Positions 1-7,169 of a stretch of 64,000 nucleotides of DNA are shown here, in pieces (within the stretch, counting starts at the first letter, position 1; every line of letters begins with the position of its first letter). A program made the translations under genes and the position numbers. Source of the stretch: an uncultured Parabacteroides sp. (GTDB lineage Bacteria > Bacteroidota > Bacteroidia > Bacteroidales > Tannerellaceae). Location of the stretch: positions 93,030 to 157,029 of the forward strand of contig CASEGC010000015.1 of the NCBI GenBank assembly GCA_949287365.1, written 5' to 3'. Below the pieces are notes generated by a model. The model saw only the letters and a list, made by a program, of their open reading frames with translations, made no database searches and was not told the DNA's origin.

Positions 1-881
1 TGACAGGTATTTGCGCGGTGGCCTTCTTCGTGATAAGCATGAAATATTCCAGTGTTCTGGTAGGAATCACGCCTTTGGGTGAATTGATAGTTTCTTGCCT
101 TATTTTACTGACTGTTTCGGGGCTTGTCGTGACCGCTCGTAAGGACTTCAAGACGGTAAAAATCATGTTGGCGGCTATCGCGACTACTTTTTCGTTCGCC
201 TATCTCATCTCTTTATTTACGCCCGTGAATTTCGCCTGGGTATCTATTGGCTTGTTGGGTGCCGCTATTCTTTATTTACTTTATCTCTCTTACCGGAGTT
301 GGGTGTGGCATTACACGTTGATCGCTTTGTTCGCGTTAGGTTCGGTAGCCTTCATGTTCTCGGTAGATTATATGTTCAACGATATATTGGAGCCGCATCA
401 GCAAGTCCGTATCAGGGTCTCTTTGGGATTGGAGGACGATCCGAGTGGCGCCGGCTATAACGTCAATCAGTCTAAGATCGCTATCGGCTCCGGAGGTTTG
501 ACCGGTAAAGGTTTTCTGAATGGTACGCAAACCAAGTTGAAGTATGTGCCGGAGCAAGATACGGACTTTATCTTTTGTACGGTCGGAGAGGAACAGGGAT
601 TCGTGGGCACTTCTGCGGTGTTGCTCGTGTTTTGCTTTTTTATCCTCCGTCTGATCGTGCTGGCGGAACGGCAGGACAATGCGTTCGGAAGAGTCTATGG
701 TTATAGTGTCGCTTCCATTTTCTTTTTCCATTTGGTGATAAACGTGGGCATGGTGACAGGTTTGACTCCCGTCATCGGGATTCCGTTGCCATTTTTCAGT
801 TATGGCGGCTCCTCGCTTTGGGGATTTACGATTCTTTTGTTTATCTTCCTTCGTCTGGACGCTTCCCGGAAAGAGCGTTGA
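1..881 (+). CDS. rodA: RodA/FtsW-family peptidoglycan glycosyltransferase (SEDS), 3' part
   Basis: The reading frame is already open at the left edge, so only the C-terminal ~290 residues are present. They are very hydrophobic with several membrane helices. Near the end they carry the SEDS signature PVIGIPLPFFSYGGSSL followed by a last helix and a short basic tail. A soluble loop (around DDPSGAGYNVNQSKIAIGSG) and TDFIFCTVGEEQGFVG match the conserved periplasmic and helix region of RodA/FtsW. By family, RodA polymerises glycan strands from lipid II with a class B penicillin-binding protein during elongation; in Bacteroidales rodA usually follows mrdA, which would lie outside the window. The gene ends inside the convergent gldH, overlapping it by 41 bp. 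RodA rather than FtsW is favoured by the C-terminal motif, but the N-terminus is not visible. Confidence 0.9.
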   Translation, partial: TGICAVAFFVISMKYSSVLVGITPLGELIVSCLILLTVSGLVVTARKDFKTVKIMLAAIATTFSFAYLISLFTPVNFAWVSIGLLGAAILYLLYLSYRSWVWHYTLIALFALGSVAFMFSVDYMFNDILEPHQQVRIRVSLGLEDDPSGAGYNVNQSKIAIGSGGLTGKGFLNGTQTKLKYVPEQDTDFIFCTVGEEQGFVGTSAVLLVFCFFILRLIVLAERQDNAFGRVYGYSVASIFFFHLVINVGMVTGLTPVIGIPLPFFSYGGSSLWGFTILLFIFLRLDASRKER

Positions 882-1401
882 CAGGTGGGGACGGCGACAC
901 TCGCAATCCGATTTCCTGAATGCCTCGCAGATTCTCCTCGCGCATGCCTTGACGAAAGCTGAACGTATATTGCCCTTCTATCGGGAACGTATGGCCGGTC
1001 CGAATCGGGAAACTGGATTGGAAAAGGGAAATCCCATGTCCGTACCATTTGCCGAAATCGTCCGCCAACACGCATTCCAAGGTATCTTTTATTAACGGGC
1101 CAAAAGGACGTTCCTCGCTACAGAACACCCATAAATTTTGGAATGGATACCTATTATTGTTCCTGATTTCCAACGTGACATCGTATGGGATGGAAGCGTC
1201 CTCTATTTGGAAAGTGAAATAATACGTTTTCCCTTTCTCCCAAGATGTGTTCTGGATGACCTGATACTGTTCGTATACGGCTTGATTATCACATGAGAAA
1301 CCGCAAATGCCGAGACAAAAAGCGACGAAAACCTTAAGCGCCAGCCTCAGGCTTTGCCTCCGGTTTGTTCTCAGGTTTCGTGGATTGCTGAGGGCTGCCA
1401 T
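841..1401 (-). CDS. gldH: GldH-family lipoprotein
   Basis: The protein has a basic N-terminus, a hydrophobic stretch and a lipobox ending GFSC, so it is predicted to be a lipoprotein of about 186 residues. The mature part (QYQVIQNTSWEKGKTYYF, then EIRNNNRYPFQNLWVF) resembles GldH, a gliding-motility-associated lipoprotein that is widespread in non-gliding Bacteroidetes, where its role is unclear. The frame is open further upstream (to 1512), but that stretch overlaps the 3' end of ricT in another frame. I chose the ATG at 1399-1401; a shorter start just upstream of the signal peptide would have to use CTG. The gene follows ricT with overlap, so the two are probably co-transcribed. Its 3' end overlaps rodA by 41 bp. 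Confidence 0.8.
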   Translation of the reverse strand: MAALSNPRNLRTNRRQSLRLALKVFVAFCLGICGFSCDNQAVYEQYQVIQNTSWEKGKTYYFTFQIEDASIPYDVTLEIRNNNRYPFQNLWVFCSEERPFGPLIKDTLECVLADDFGKWYGHGISLFQSSFPIRTGHTFPIEGQYTFSFRQGMREENLRGIQEIGLRVSPSPPVNALSGKRPDEGR

Positions 1402-2737
1402 TGTTAGGTTGTTTGTCATTGTTCGCGTTTGTTTTCGCTTTTTGCTTCGGACGATTAGGACGGTTGTTCTCCTTGCCGCTCTCTTTCTCCCGATTCCCTT
1501 TTCTGTTCCCATTGTTCCGGCGGCGATTCGTTTCCCCGCCTCCGTTATTCTCGTTGCCGTTTCCTTTATTCTCGATTGATGCCGACGCCTCGCCGCTTAC
1601 GCTATTGTTTCCACCGTTTTTGCTCTCGTCCTTGTCGCTGTTATTTTTATTGCCGGAACGTTTTTTCTTTTTCTTCTTGACCGAGTCAAAACGTGTCACA
1701 CTCTCTTGCCCAAGGATGTCTTGCGTTTCCCGTTTGGACGATTGGGGCTTGTCTGTCTCCAAAGAGACGGGTTTGACTCCTTTTTTGTTCATGTTGATAA
1801 TCTCGAACGCCCGGCTCGCCGGAATCGTGACGAGATTGGCGGCTATCGACTTGTCGGTCGAATAGGTGATCTCGCGCTTGAAAATGTCCGTCTTGAAATG
1901 ATAATAGGAACTGTCTTTCGTCTCTAACACGATTTCTTTCGAAGGAAGGCGTTTTTGCGCCTCGACATAGGTGTCCACCTCATAATTGATACAGCATTTC
2001 AGCTTCGCGCATTGCCCCGCCAATTTTTGAGGATTCATGGAAATGTCCTGATAACGGGCGGCTCCCGTGGCGACCGAGACGAAATTGGTCATCCAGCTGG
2101 AACAGCAAAGCTCCCTTCCGCACGGTCCGATACCACCGATTCGTCCGGCCTCTTGCCGGGCGCCGATTTGCTTCATCTCGATGCGCACGCGAAATGCCTC
2201 GGCCAATACCTTGATGAGTTGACGAAAGTCTACACGCTCGTCCGCGATATAATAAAAAATGGCTTTATTCCCGTCTCCTTGGTACTCCACGTCCCCGATT
2301 TTCATGTTCAGTCCCAAGCTCGCCGCTATTTGGCGTGAACGTATCATGGTCGAATGCTCCTTGGCCTTGGCCTCCTCGTATTTCTCTATGTCGGTCGGGC
2401 GCGCTATCCGATAGATTCGTTTAGGCTCGGCCTCGGTGCGGACATTGTTCTTCTTCATTTGGAGAAGAACCAGTTTCCCGGTCAAGGAAACCGTCCCGAT
2501 GTCGTGCCCCGGGCTCGCTTCCACCGCCACCATATCGCCTTTGGACAAAGGGATTTTCGAGCTGTTCAGGTAATACCCTTTACGTGTGTTCTTGAATTGT
2601 ACCTCTACGAAATCGGTCGCCTCTTCCGCTTCGGGAATGTCGCACAACCAATCGTAGGTGTTCAATTTGTTGTCTTGTCTTCTGCTGCAGCCTTTACAGC
2701 TCATGTGGCTGTTGCTTTTATCGAGTGTGAAATCCAT
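1334..2737 (-). CDS. ricT: PSP1-domain protein, RicT/YaaT family
   Basis: The product has 467 residues. The core (about 40-290) carries the PSP1 C-terminal domain with the cysteine motifs GIGPCGRELCCSSW (Cys206, 211, 212) and CAKLKCC (Cys243, 248, 249), plus an N-terminal CKGC (Cys14, 17). In Bacillus, RicT with RicA and RicF forms an iron-sulfur-containing complex that affects RNase Y-dependent mRNA processing; the Bacteroidetes role is not established. From about residue 340 the protein becomes a low-complexity tail rich in Asn, Lys, Gly and Glu, probably disordered and possibly RNA-binding. A -7-like box lies about 45 bp upstream of the ATG. The gene is followed by and overlaps gldH, an arrangement common in Bacteroidales. 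Confidence 0.85.
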   Translation of the reverse strand: MDFTLDKSNSHMSCKGCSRRQDNKLNTYDWLCDIPEAEEATDFVEVQFKNTRKGYYLNSSKIPLSKGDMVAVEASPGHDIGTVSLTGKLVLLQMKKNNVRTEAEPKRIYRIARPTDIEKYEEAKAKEHSTMIRSRQIAASLGLNMKIGDVEYQGDGNKAIFYYIADERVDFRQLIKVLAEAFRVRIEMKQIGARQEAGRIGGIGPCGRELCCSSWMTNFVSVATGAARYQDISMNPQKLAGQCAKLKCCINYEVDTYVEAQKRLPSKEIVLETKDSSYYHFKTDIFKREITYSTDKSIAANLVTIPASRAFEIINMNKKGVKPVSLETDKPQSSKRETQDILGQESVTRFDSVKKKKKKRSGNKNNSDKDESKNGGNNSVSGEASASIENKGNGNENNGGGETNRRRNNGNRKGNREKESGKENNRPNRPKQKAKTNANNDKQPNNGSPQQSTKPENKPEAKPEAGA

Positions 2738-2784
2738 TTTTCTTGCTTATTTGATGAGAAAGGCCAATTAATCAAGCCTTTTCG

Positions 2785-2792
2785 CGAAAATA
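2785..2792 (-). promoter_or_regulatory. -7 box of ricT promoter
   Basis: The minus strand reads TATTTTCG followed by CG, a one-base variant of the Bacteroidetes -7 element TAnnTTTG, 48 bp before the ricT ATG. No clear TTTG -33 element is seen. Confidence 0.4.
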
Positions 2793-2840
2793 GTGATTTA
2801 TTCTTGAATTACTAAGCCTTTGGAGCAAAACCGATGGAAT

Positions 2841-3605
2841 CTATTCGATTATTCCTTTCCGCAGGAGTGCGTCTTTCACCGCTTTCGCACTGAAGAAGGG
2901 GTTGGTGAGCACCTCCTTGCGGAGTCGCTTCTCGATATGATGTTCGCAATAGGCCATCGAGCCTTGCGTAAACAGGATGACATCCGCTTGTCCGGCGGAG
3001 GCCTTTATCCGCTCCGCGATGAGCGATTTGAGCCGGTTGGCTTCCATGCCGAATCCGCCTTCCACCAGCACTTCCTTGATGTCGACACGTTTGTTCATTT
3101 CTCTTGCGATGCGTAGTAAGGTGTCGCGTGTAGGTGAGAGTGACATGGGAAACGTGGAGACGATCGCGATGACACCTCCTCGCCTGACGGCTTCCCTGCA
3201 CATCTCCTCGTTTACCATGATGATGGGAATCCCCGTGTATCGAGCGATATCTCGAGCGTTATACGCGATATCCTCCACGGTGGAACAGATGCTCAGTATA
3301 ACGTCCGCTCCGTCTTCCACCGCGCGCATATAAGTCCCTATCACTTTTGCGGCGGACCGGGCGGTAACATAGCCCGTTCGCTTGATTTCCTCGAAAGCTT
3401 CCGGAACCTCATAGACCAACAGTCTCGTCTCTTCTCCCACTTGTCCTTTGATTTCCCGGACGACATCTTCCTTTAGTTCCGGCGTTGTCACGGTGTAGAC
3501 CAAAGCCACCGTCGCCGGATTTTCGGCACAGAGATTCTCCGAAGCGAGCGCCCAACTTATCGCCGCGAGGATGAGGAATAACCTGAAAGAAACCAACCTG
3601 TCCAT
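2841..3605 (-). CDS. Secreted Asp/Glu racemase-like protein
   Basis: The product has 254 residues with an N-terminal signal peptide (RLFLILAAISWALASENLCA) and an Asp/Glu/hydantoin racemase fold. The two family cysteines sit where the catalytic pair is expected: Cys107 in SICSTVEDIA and Cys220 in FTQGSMAYCE. Cytosolic racemases of this fold use the two thiols to interconvert enantiomers. A signal peptide is unusual, so the substrate may be periplasmic or the protein may have another role. The ATG at 3605 was chosen because it directly precedes the signal peptide and follows a good promoter; an upstream Met at 3638 overlaps that promoter. The gene appears monocistronic, about 100 bp before ricT. 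Confidence 0.7.
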   Translation of the reverse strand: MDRLVSFRLFLILAAISWALASENLCAENPATVALVYTVTTPELKEDVVREIKGQVGEETRLLVYEVPEAFEEIKRTGYVTARSAAKVIGTYMRAVEDGADVILSICSTVEDIAYNARDIARYTGIPIIMVNEEMCREAVRRGGVIAIVSTFPMSLSPTRDTLLRIAREMNKRVDIKEVLVEGGFGMEANRLKSLIAERIKASAGQADVILFTQGSMAYCEHHIEKRLRKEVLTNPFFSAKAVKDALLRKGIIE

Positions 3606-3635
3606 GTCGTATCCACTTTTGATGTTGTCAGGAGA

Positions 3636-3667
3636 CAAAGATAATGATTATCGAGGGAAATCGCCAA
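3636..3667 (-). promoter_or_regulatory. Promoter of the racemase-like gene
   Basis: On the minus strand, TTG, 21 bases, then TATCTTTG, an exact TAnnTTTG -7 box. It lies 31 bp before the ATG. A palindromic array (3724-3813) begins 57 bp upstream of the -33 element. Confidence 0.6.
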
Positions 3668-3723
3668 GCTCCGGGGATTTTCTTGGATTCGTGCGAGAAA
3701 AAGTTCTTTTCCTCTTGAGAAAA

Positions 3724-3813
3724 AGTCTATCTTTAGCCTAAAGATACATATCGCAAGCCTAAAGATACATATCTTCAACCTAAAGATATATATCTTCAGT
3801 CTAAAGATAGACT
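3724..3813 (+). repeat. 90-bp palindromic array, family 1, copy A
   Basis: The element starts AGTCTATCTTTAGCCT and ends AAAGATAGACT, so its ends are inverted repeats. Between them are three 21-bp units, each with a core of the form AAGATAYATATCTT, mostly self-complementary. The same 90-bp layout recurs at 15049-15138 (opposite orientation) and 23347-23436. It lies in the intergenic space between spt and the racemase-like gene. Confidence 0.9.
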
Positions 3814-3934
3814 TTCTATCGCATGGAAACGACTCTTCCCATTAGGCGTAAAAAGGAATATCTCCGGTGAACACGGATTTGATCCGTGAATGCCGTCCGA
3901 GTTTCCTCGGATTCGTTTTCGGGGTGTTTGGAAT

Positions 3935-3977
3935 AAAAAAAGTCCGCGATAATAGGCTCAACCTATCTCGCGGGCTT
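3935..3977 (-). terminator. Terminator of spt
   Basis: On the minus strand a hairpin (AAGCCCGCGA pairing with TCGCGGACTT) is followed directly by a run of seven T. It lies 30 bp after the spt stop codon. Confidence 0.8.
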
Positions 3978-4006
3978 CACAATATGAAGAGTATTTTATT
4001 TTCCTG

Positions 4007-5194
4007 TTAATCTACCAGTCCGTGTTTCTTGAACACTTTGTGGATGGTTTCCAAAGCGCGGTCGAGCTGCTCTTTCGTGTGCGTAGCCATCAGGGAGAAA
4101 CGTATCAAGGTGTCTTCCGACGCTACGGCGGGTGCCACGACCGGATTCACGAAGATGCCTTCATCGAACAGTTCCTTGACAATCAAGAACGTAAGGTCGT
4201 TATCGCGGATGAATAGCGGGATAATCGGCGTGGATGTATTACCAATTTCGCAACCCATATCTTGGAATCCTTTCAACGCGTAATGTGTCAAGTCCCACAA
4301 ATGCTGGATACGCTCCGGCTCATTCAGCATGATGTCCAAAGCGGCGTTCGCCGCGGCGGTAGCCGCAGGCGTGTTGCTGGCGCTGAAGATGTAAGAGCGA
4401 GCGTGATGACGGAGATAATTGATGACGGATTCGTCCGACGCAATGAATCCACCGATGGAAGCGAACGATTTACTGAACGTTCCCATAATCAAATCCACGT
4501 CATCGGTCACGCCAAAATGGTTGCAAGTGCCTCGTCCATGATCTCCGAATACGCCAATACCGTGCGCCTCGTCGACCATGATGCTTGCGTTGTATTTTTT
4601 CGCTAACGCCACGATTTCCGGAAGTTTAGCCACGTCACCTTCCATGCTGAAAACGCCATCGATAACAATGAGTTTCACCTTGTCCGGCTCGCATTTCTGC
4701 AATTGCTTTTCCAAGGATTCCATATCGTTATGCTTGAATTTCAGCTTCGTGGAGAAAGACAAACGATGTCCCTCAATGATGGAGGCGTGGTCCAACTCGT
4801 CCCAAAGGATGTAATCCTCACGCCCGGTGACGCAAGAAATGACACCAAGGTTCACTTGAAAACCCGTGGAGAAAACTATCGCATCTTCTTTCCCCACAAA
4901 TTGGGCCAAGCGTTTTTCCAGTTGGATGTGTAAATCCAATGTGCCATTTAAAAAACGCGAACCGGCACATCCCGTACCATATTTCTTGATGGCTTCGATC
5001 GCCGCCTCTTTTATCTTGGGATGGTTCGTCAATCCCAGATACGCATTAGAGCCGAACATCAAGACTTTCTTTCCGTTGATGATAACTTCCGTGTCTTGGT
5101 CGCTCTGGATTTCCCTGAAATAGGGATAGATTCCCATCTCCATAAACCTTTGCGGAATATCGTACCTCGCTAATTTCTCTTGTAAAAGTTTCAT
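4007..5194 (-). CDS. spt: Serine palmitoyltransferase (alpha-oxoamine synthase family)
   Basis: This 395-residue PLP enzyme condenses an amino acid with an acyl-CoA; in Bacteroidetes the homolog makes 3-ketosphinganine from serine and palmitoyl-CoA (or a branched acyl-CoA), the first step of sphingolipid synthesis. Visible family motifs are GTGCAGSRFLNGT (73-85), His136 in WDELDHAS (stacks on PLP), VDEAHGIG (Asp208, His211) and the Schiff-base lysine Lys242 in GTFSKSFASIGG. The length is typical. AONS/KBL (biotin or threonine metabolism) are the close alternatives, but the IYPYFREIQ N-terminus, the SRFLNGT motif and a lipid kinase next door favour Spt. The gene is divergent from that lipid kinase, with a -7 box on each strand of the shared 196-bp gap. 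Confidence 0.9.
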   Translation of the reverse strand: MKLLQEKLARYDIPQRFMEMGIYPYFREIQSDQDTEVIINGKKVLMFGSNAYLGLTNHPKIKEAAIEAIKKYGTGCAGSRFLNGTLDLHIQLEKRLAQFVGKEDAIVFSTGFQVNLGVISCVTGREDYILWDELDHASIIEGHRLSFSTKLKFKHNDMESLEKQLQKCEPDKVKLIVIDGVFSMEGDVAKLPEIVALAKKYNASIMVDEAHGIGVFGDHGRGTCNHFGVTDDVDLIMGTFSKSFASIGGFIASDESVINYLRHHARSYIFSASNTPAATAAANAALDIMLNEPERIQHLWDLTHYALKGFQDMGCEIGNTSTPIIPLFIRDNDLTFLIVKELFDEGIFVNPVVAPAVASEDTLIRFSLMATHTKEQLDRALETIHKVFKKHGLVD

Positions 5195-5294
5195 ATTGTT
5201 ATAAAGAGAATGATTTATCTCGCTAATAGTTTGTTTTTATTAAAGATAATGGTCTACCTGTAACATAATCATAATGCTTCAGCGAATCCAGCCG

Positions 5295-5302
5295 CAAAAG
5301 TA
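5295..5302 (-). promoter_or_regulatory. spt: -7 box of spt promoter
   Basis: The minus strand reads TACTTTTG, an exact TAnnTTTG match, about 100 bp before the spt ATG. The -33 region has no clear TTTG. Confidence 0.45.
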
Positions 5303-5357
5303 GTAAAAAAATAACTTCATACTATTTGAAATGCTTTAAAAGTTTTTGTAAAAGCAT

Positions 5358-5365
5358 TATTTTTG
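5358..5365 (+). promoter_or_regulatory. -7 box of lipid kinase promoter
   Basis: TATTTTTG, an exact TAnnTTTG match, 25 bp before the ATG. A TTTA 19 bases upstream could act as -33. Confidence 0.45.
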
Positions 5366-5390
5366 TTCTCTCAAACAGCGAGAAGAAAGG

Positions 5391-6362
5391 ATGTGTGAAC
5401 AGAAGATGAAAATACAAGCGATCATAAACCCGATTTCGGGAGTAGGATCGAAACGTAAAATCCCCAAGATGATCGCGGAAGTTTGCGCAAAGGAGGATTG
5501 GGCGTTGGATATCGCATTTACCAAATACGCGGGGCATGCGAGCGAATTGACCAAGCGCGCCATTCAGGAAGGAGCCCGGTATATTTTGGCCGTGGGAGGA
5601 GATGGTACGGTAAATGAGGTCGCTCGGGCGATGATTCATTCGGACGCTACTTTAGGCATTATCCCGAAAGGTTCCGGAAATGGATTGGCGAGGGAACTGC
5701 ATATTCCGATGGATGAGCGAAAGGCTCTTGACGTGATTACGAGGGGGCATGTCACGACTATCGATTGTTGCAGGGCGAACGGCTCGGTATTTTTCTGCAC
5801 TTGTGGCGTGGGGTTCGACGCGGCGGTCAGCATGAAGTTCGCTAATGAAAAACGTCGGGGGTCATTGACCTATCTGAAGAATACGATAGAGGAATATTTG
5901 AGTTATGAACCGGAGGTTTATGAGTTGTCGATAGATAATCAAACCATAAGGGAGAAGGCGTTTTTGGTCGCTTGCGCGAACGCTTCTCAATATGGGAACA
6001 ACGCTTATATCGCTCCGCAGGCCAATATTCAAGATGGACGGATGGACGTGACGATCTTGTCTCCTTTTACTCCGTTGGATATCGCTCCATTGGCGATTCA
6101 ATTGTTTACGCGGCGAATCGACAAGAATAGTAAAATCAAGACGATGAAAGCGTGGCAAGTCACGATTGTCCGTCAGAAACCGGGGATAATGCATTTGGAT
6201 GGAGAACCTGTCATGGCGGACTGCCGGATTGACATTGGAGTGGAGCCGAAGGCTTTGCGAGTCTTGACGCCCGAGGTCGTGTCGTTCACAGAGGAGGTGC
6301 ATAACCTGTTCGATGCGGTGTCGCGTTTCTTCGACAAGAGATTGCCTTACATTTTCAGGTAA
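5391..6362 (+). CDS. Diacylglycerol kinase-family lipid kinase
   Basis: The 323-residue protein has the DAGK catalytic domain: the nucleotide-binding GGDGT (69-73) in LAVGGDGTVNEVARAM and GSGNGLAREL (94-103). These are the signature motifs of DgkB/YegS-type soluble kinases, which phosphorylate diacylglycerol or related lipids with ATP at the inner membrane. It is divergent from spt. Because bacterial ceramide kinases also belong to this superfamily, a sphingolipid substrate is conceivable, but that is inference. The start is the ATG at 5391; ATG 5406 (MKIQAI) is equally compatible with the domain. The 3' end overlaps convergent trmN6 by 16 bp. Confidence 0.85.
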   Translation: MCEQKMKIQAIINPISGVGSKRKIPKMIAEVCAKEDWALDIAFTKYAGHASELTKRAIQEGARYILAVGGDGTVNEVARAMIHSDATLGIIPKGSGNGLARELHIPMDERKALDVITRGHVTTIDCCRANGSVFFCTCGVGFDAAVSMKFANEKRRGSLTYLKNTIEEYLSYEPEVYELSIDNQTIREKAFLVACANASQYGNNAYIAPQANIQDGRMDVTILSPFTPLDIAPLAIQLFTRRIDKNSKIKTMKAWQVTIVRQKPGIMHLDGEPVMADCRIDIGVEPKALRVLTPEVVSFTEEVHNLFDAVSRFFDKRLPYIFR

Positions 6363-7063
6363 AAGTCTTTGACTAATTTGATGAAAGTCTCCGTGTACTT
6401 GTGCTCTTTCGTTTCGATGGCGAAGGTGGAAAATAGAGTTTTTTCCACCGGGATGGCGGATAGAGTCACGAGTATGCGTTTCGGCGTGTTCCCTTCGATT
6501 GATGATACGTACGCCTCTCGATAAAGATATAAAGACTCGCTCTTCGCGTAGGCGAAAAACGTTTCTCGCTGGTCAAAAGGAAGAATGACAGCGATTTGTC
6601 CTTCTTCCGTGAGCAACTTCCGGCTGTCCTTTAGTAATTCCGATATGGACAATGAGGCCGTACGCCGCGCGAGGTCGCGTTGGTCGTTCGGGCAACGCGA
6701 GGCATTCGTATAGTACGGAGGATTGGAGACGATGAGGTCGTACCTCGCCTCTCTTTTTTCTCGGGCGAATGCTGACAAAGAGGCGTGGTGCGTTTTTATC
6801 CGCTGGGCGAAAGGGGATTTGGCGATATTGGATTTCGCTTGCAGACAGGCGTCCGCGTCGATATCTATCGCATCAATGAAGCTGTCGCCGCGCTGGGCGA
6901 GCATAAGGGCGATCAAACCGGTTCCCGTTCCGACATCCAGTATCCGCCGATGATTTTCAAGGTCGACCCAAGCGCCGAGCAAGACTCCGTCCGTGCCCAC
7001 TTTCATCGCGCATCGGTCATGCCATACGGTAAATTTCTTGAATTGAAAATAAGGATTCGCCAT
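6347..7063 (-). CDS. trmN6: tRNA1(Val) adenine-37 N6-methyltransferase
   Basis: The 238-residue protein is a class I SAM-dependent methyltransferase. It shows the FKKFTVWHDRCAMKVGTDGV N-terminus typical of TrmN6/YfiC, the SAM loop ILDVGTGTGL (41-50) and the N6-adenine methylase motif NPPY (114-117). The family methylates A37 of tRNA1(Val). The ATG at 7063 fits the family N-terminus; the in-frame extension to 7129 runs into the lon promoter region and looks non-coding. It is convergent with the lipid kinase (16-bp overlap) and divergent from lon. Confidence 0.88.
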   Translation of the reverse strand: MANPYFQFKKFTVWHDRCAMKVGTDGVLLGAWVDLENHRRILDVGTGTGLIALMLAQRGDSFIDAIDIDADACLQAKSNIAKSPFAQRIKTHHASLSAFAREKREARYDLIVSNPPYYTNASRCPNDQRDLARRTASLSISELLKDSRKLLTEEGQIAVILPFDQRETFFAYAKSESLYLYREAYVSSIEGNTPKRILVTLSAIPVEKTLFSTFAIETKEHKYTETFIKLVKDFYLKM

Positions 7064-7117
7064 CTTGTCGTTGTTCAAAGTATCACGCGAAATTAATAAG
7101 ATTTGGATGAAAAGCCG

Positions 7118-7125
7118 TAACTTTG
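7118..7125 (+). promoter_or_regulatory. lon: -7 box of lon promoter
   Basis: TAACTTTG, an exact TAnnTTTG match, 44 bp before the ATG chosen for lon. It argues against the longer in-frame start at 7065. A clear -33 at the right distance is not seen. Confidence 0.45.
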
Positions 7126-7169
7126 GCATGTTTATTGTAGAGAGCTGTTTTTACGATATAAATGAATAT

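Noticed and set aside
7065-7169. N-terminal extension of Lon by 35 residues
   Set aside because: It would place the -7 box inside the coding sequence and gives a length above the family norm.
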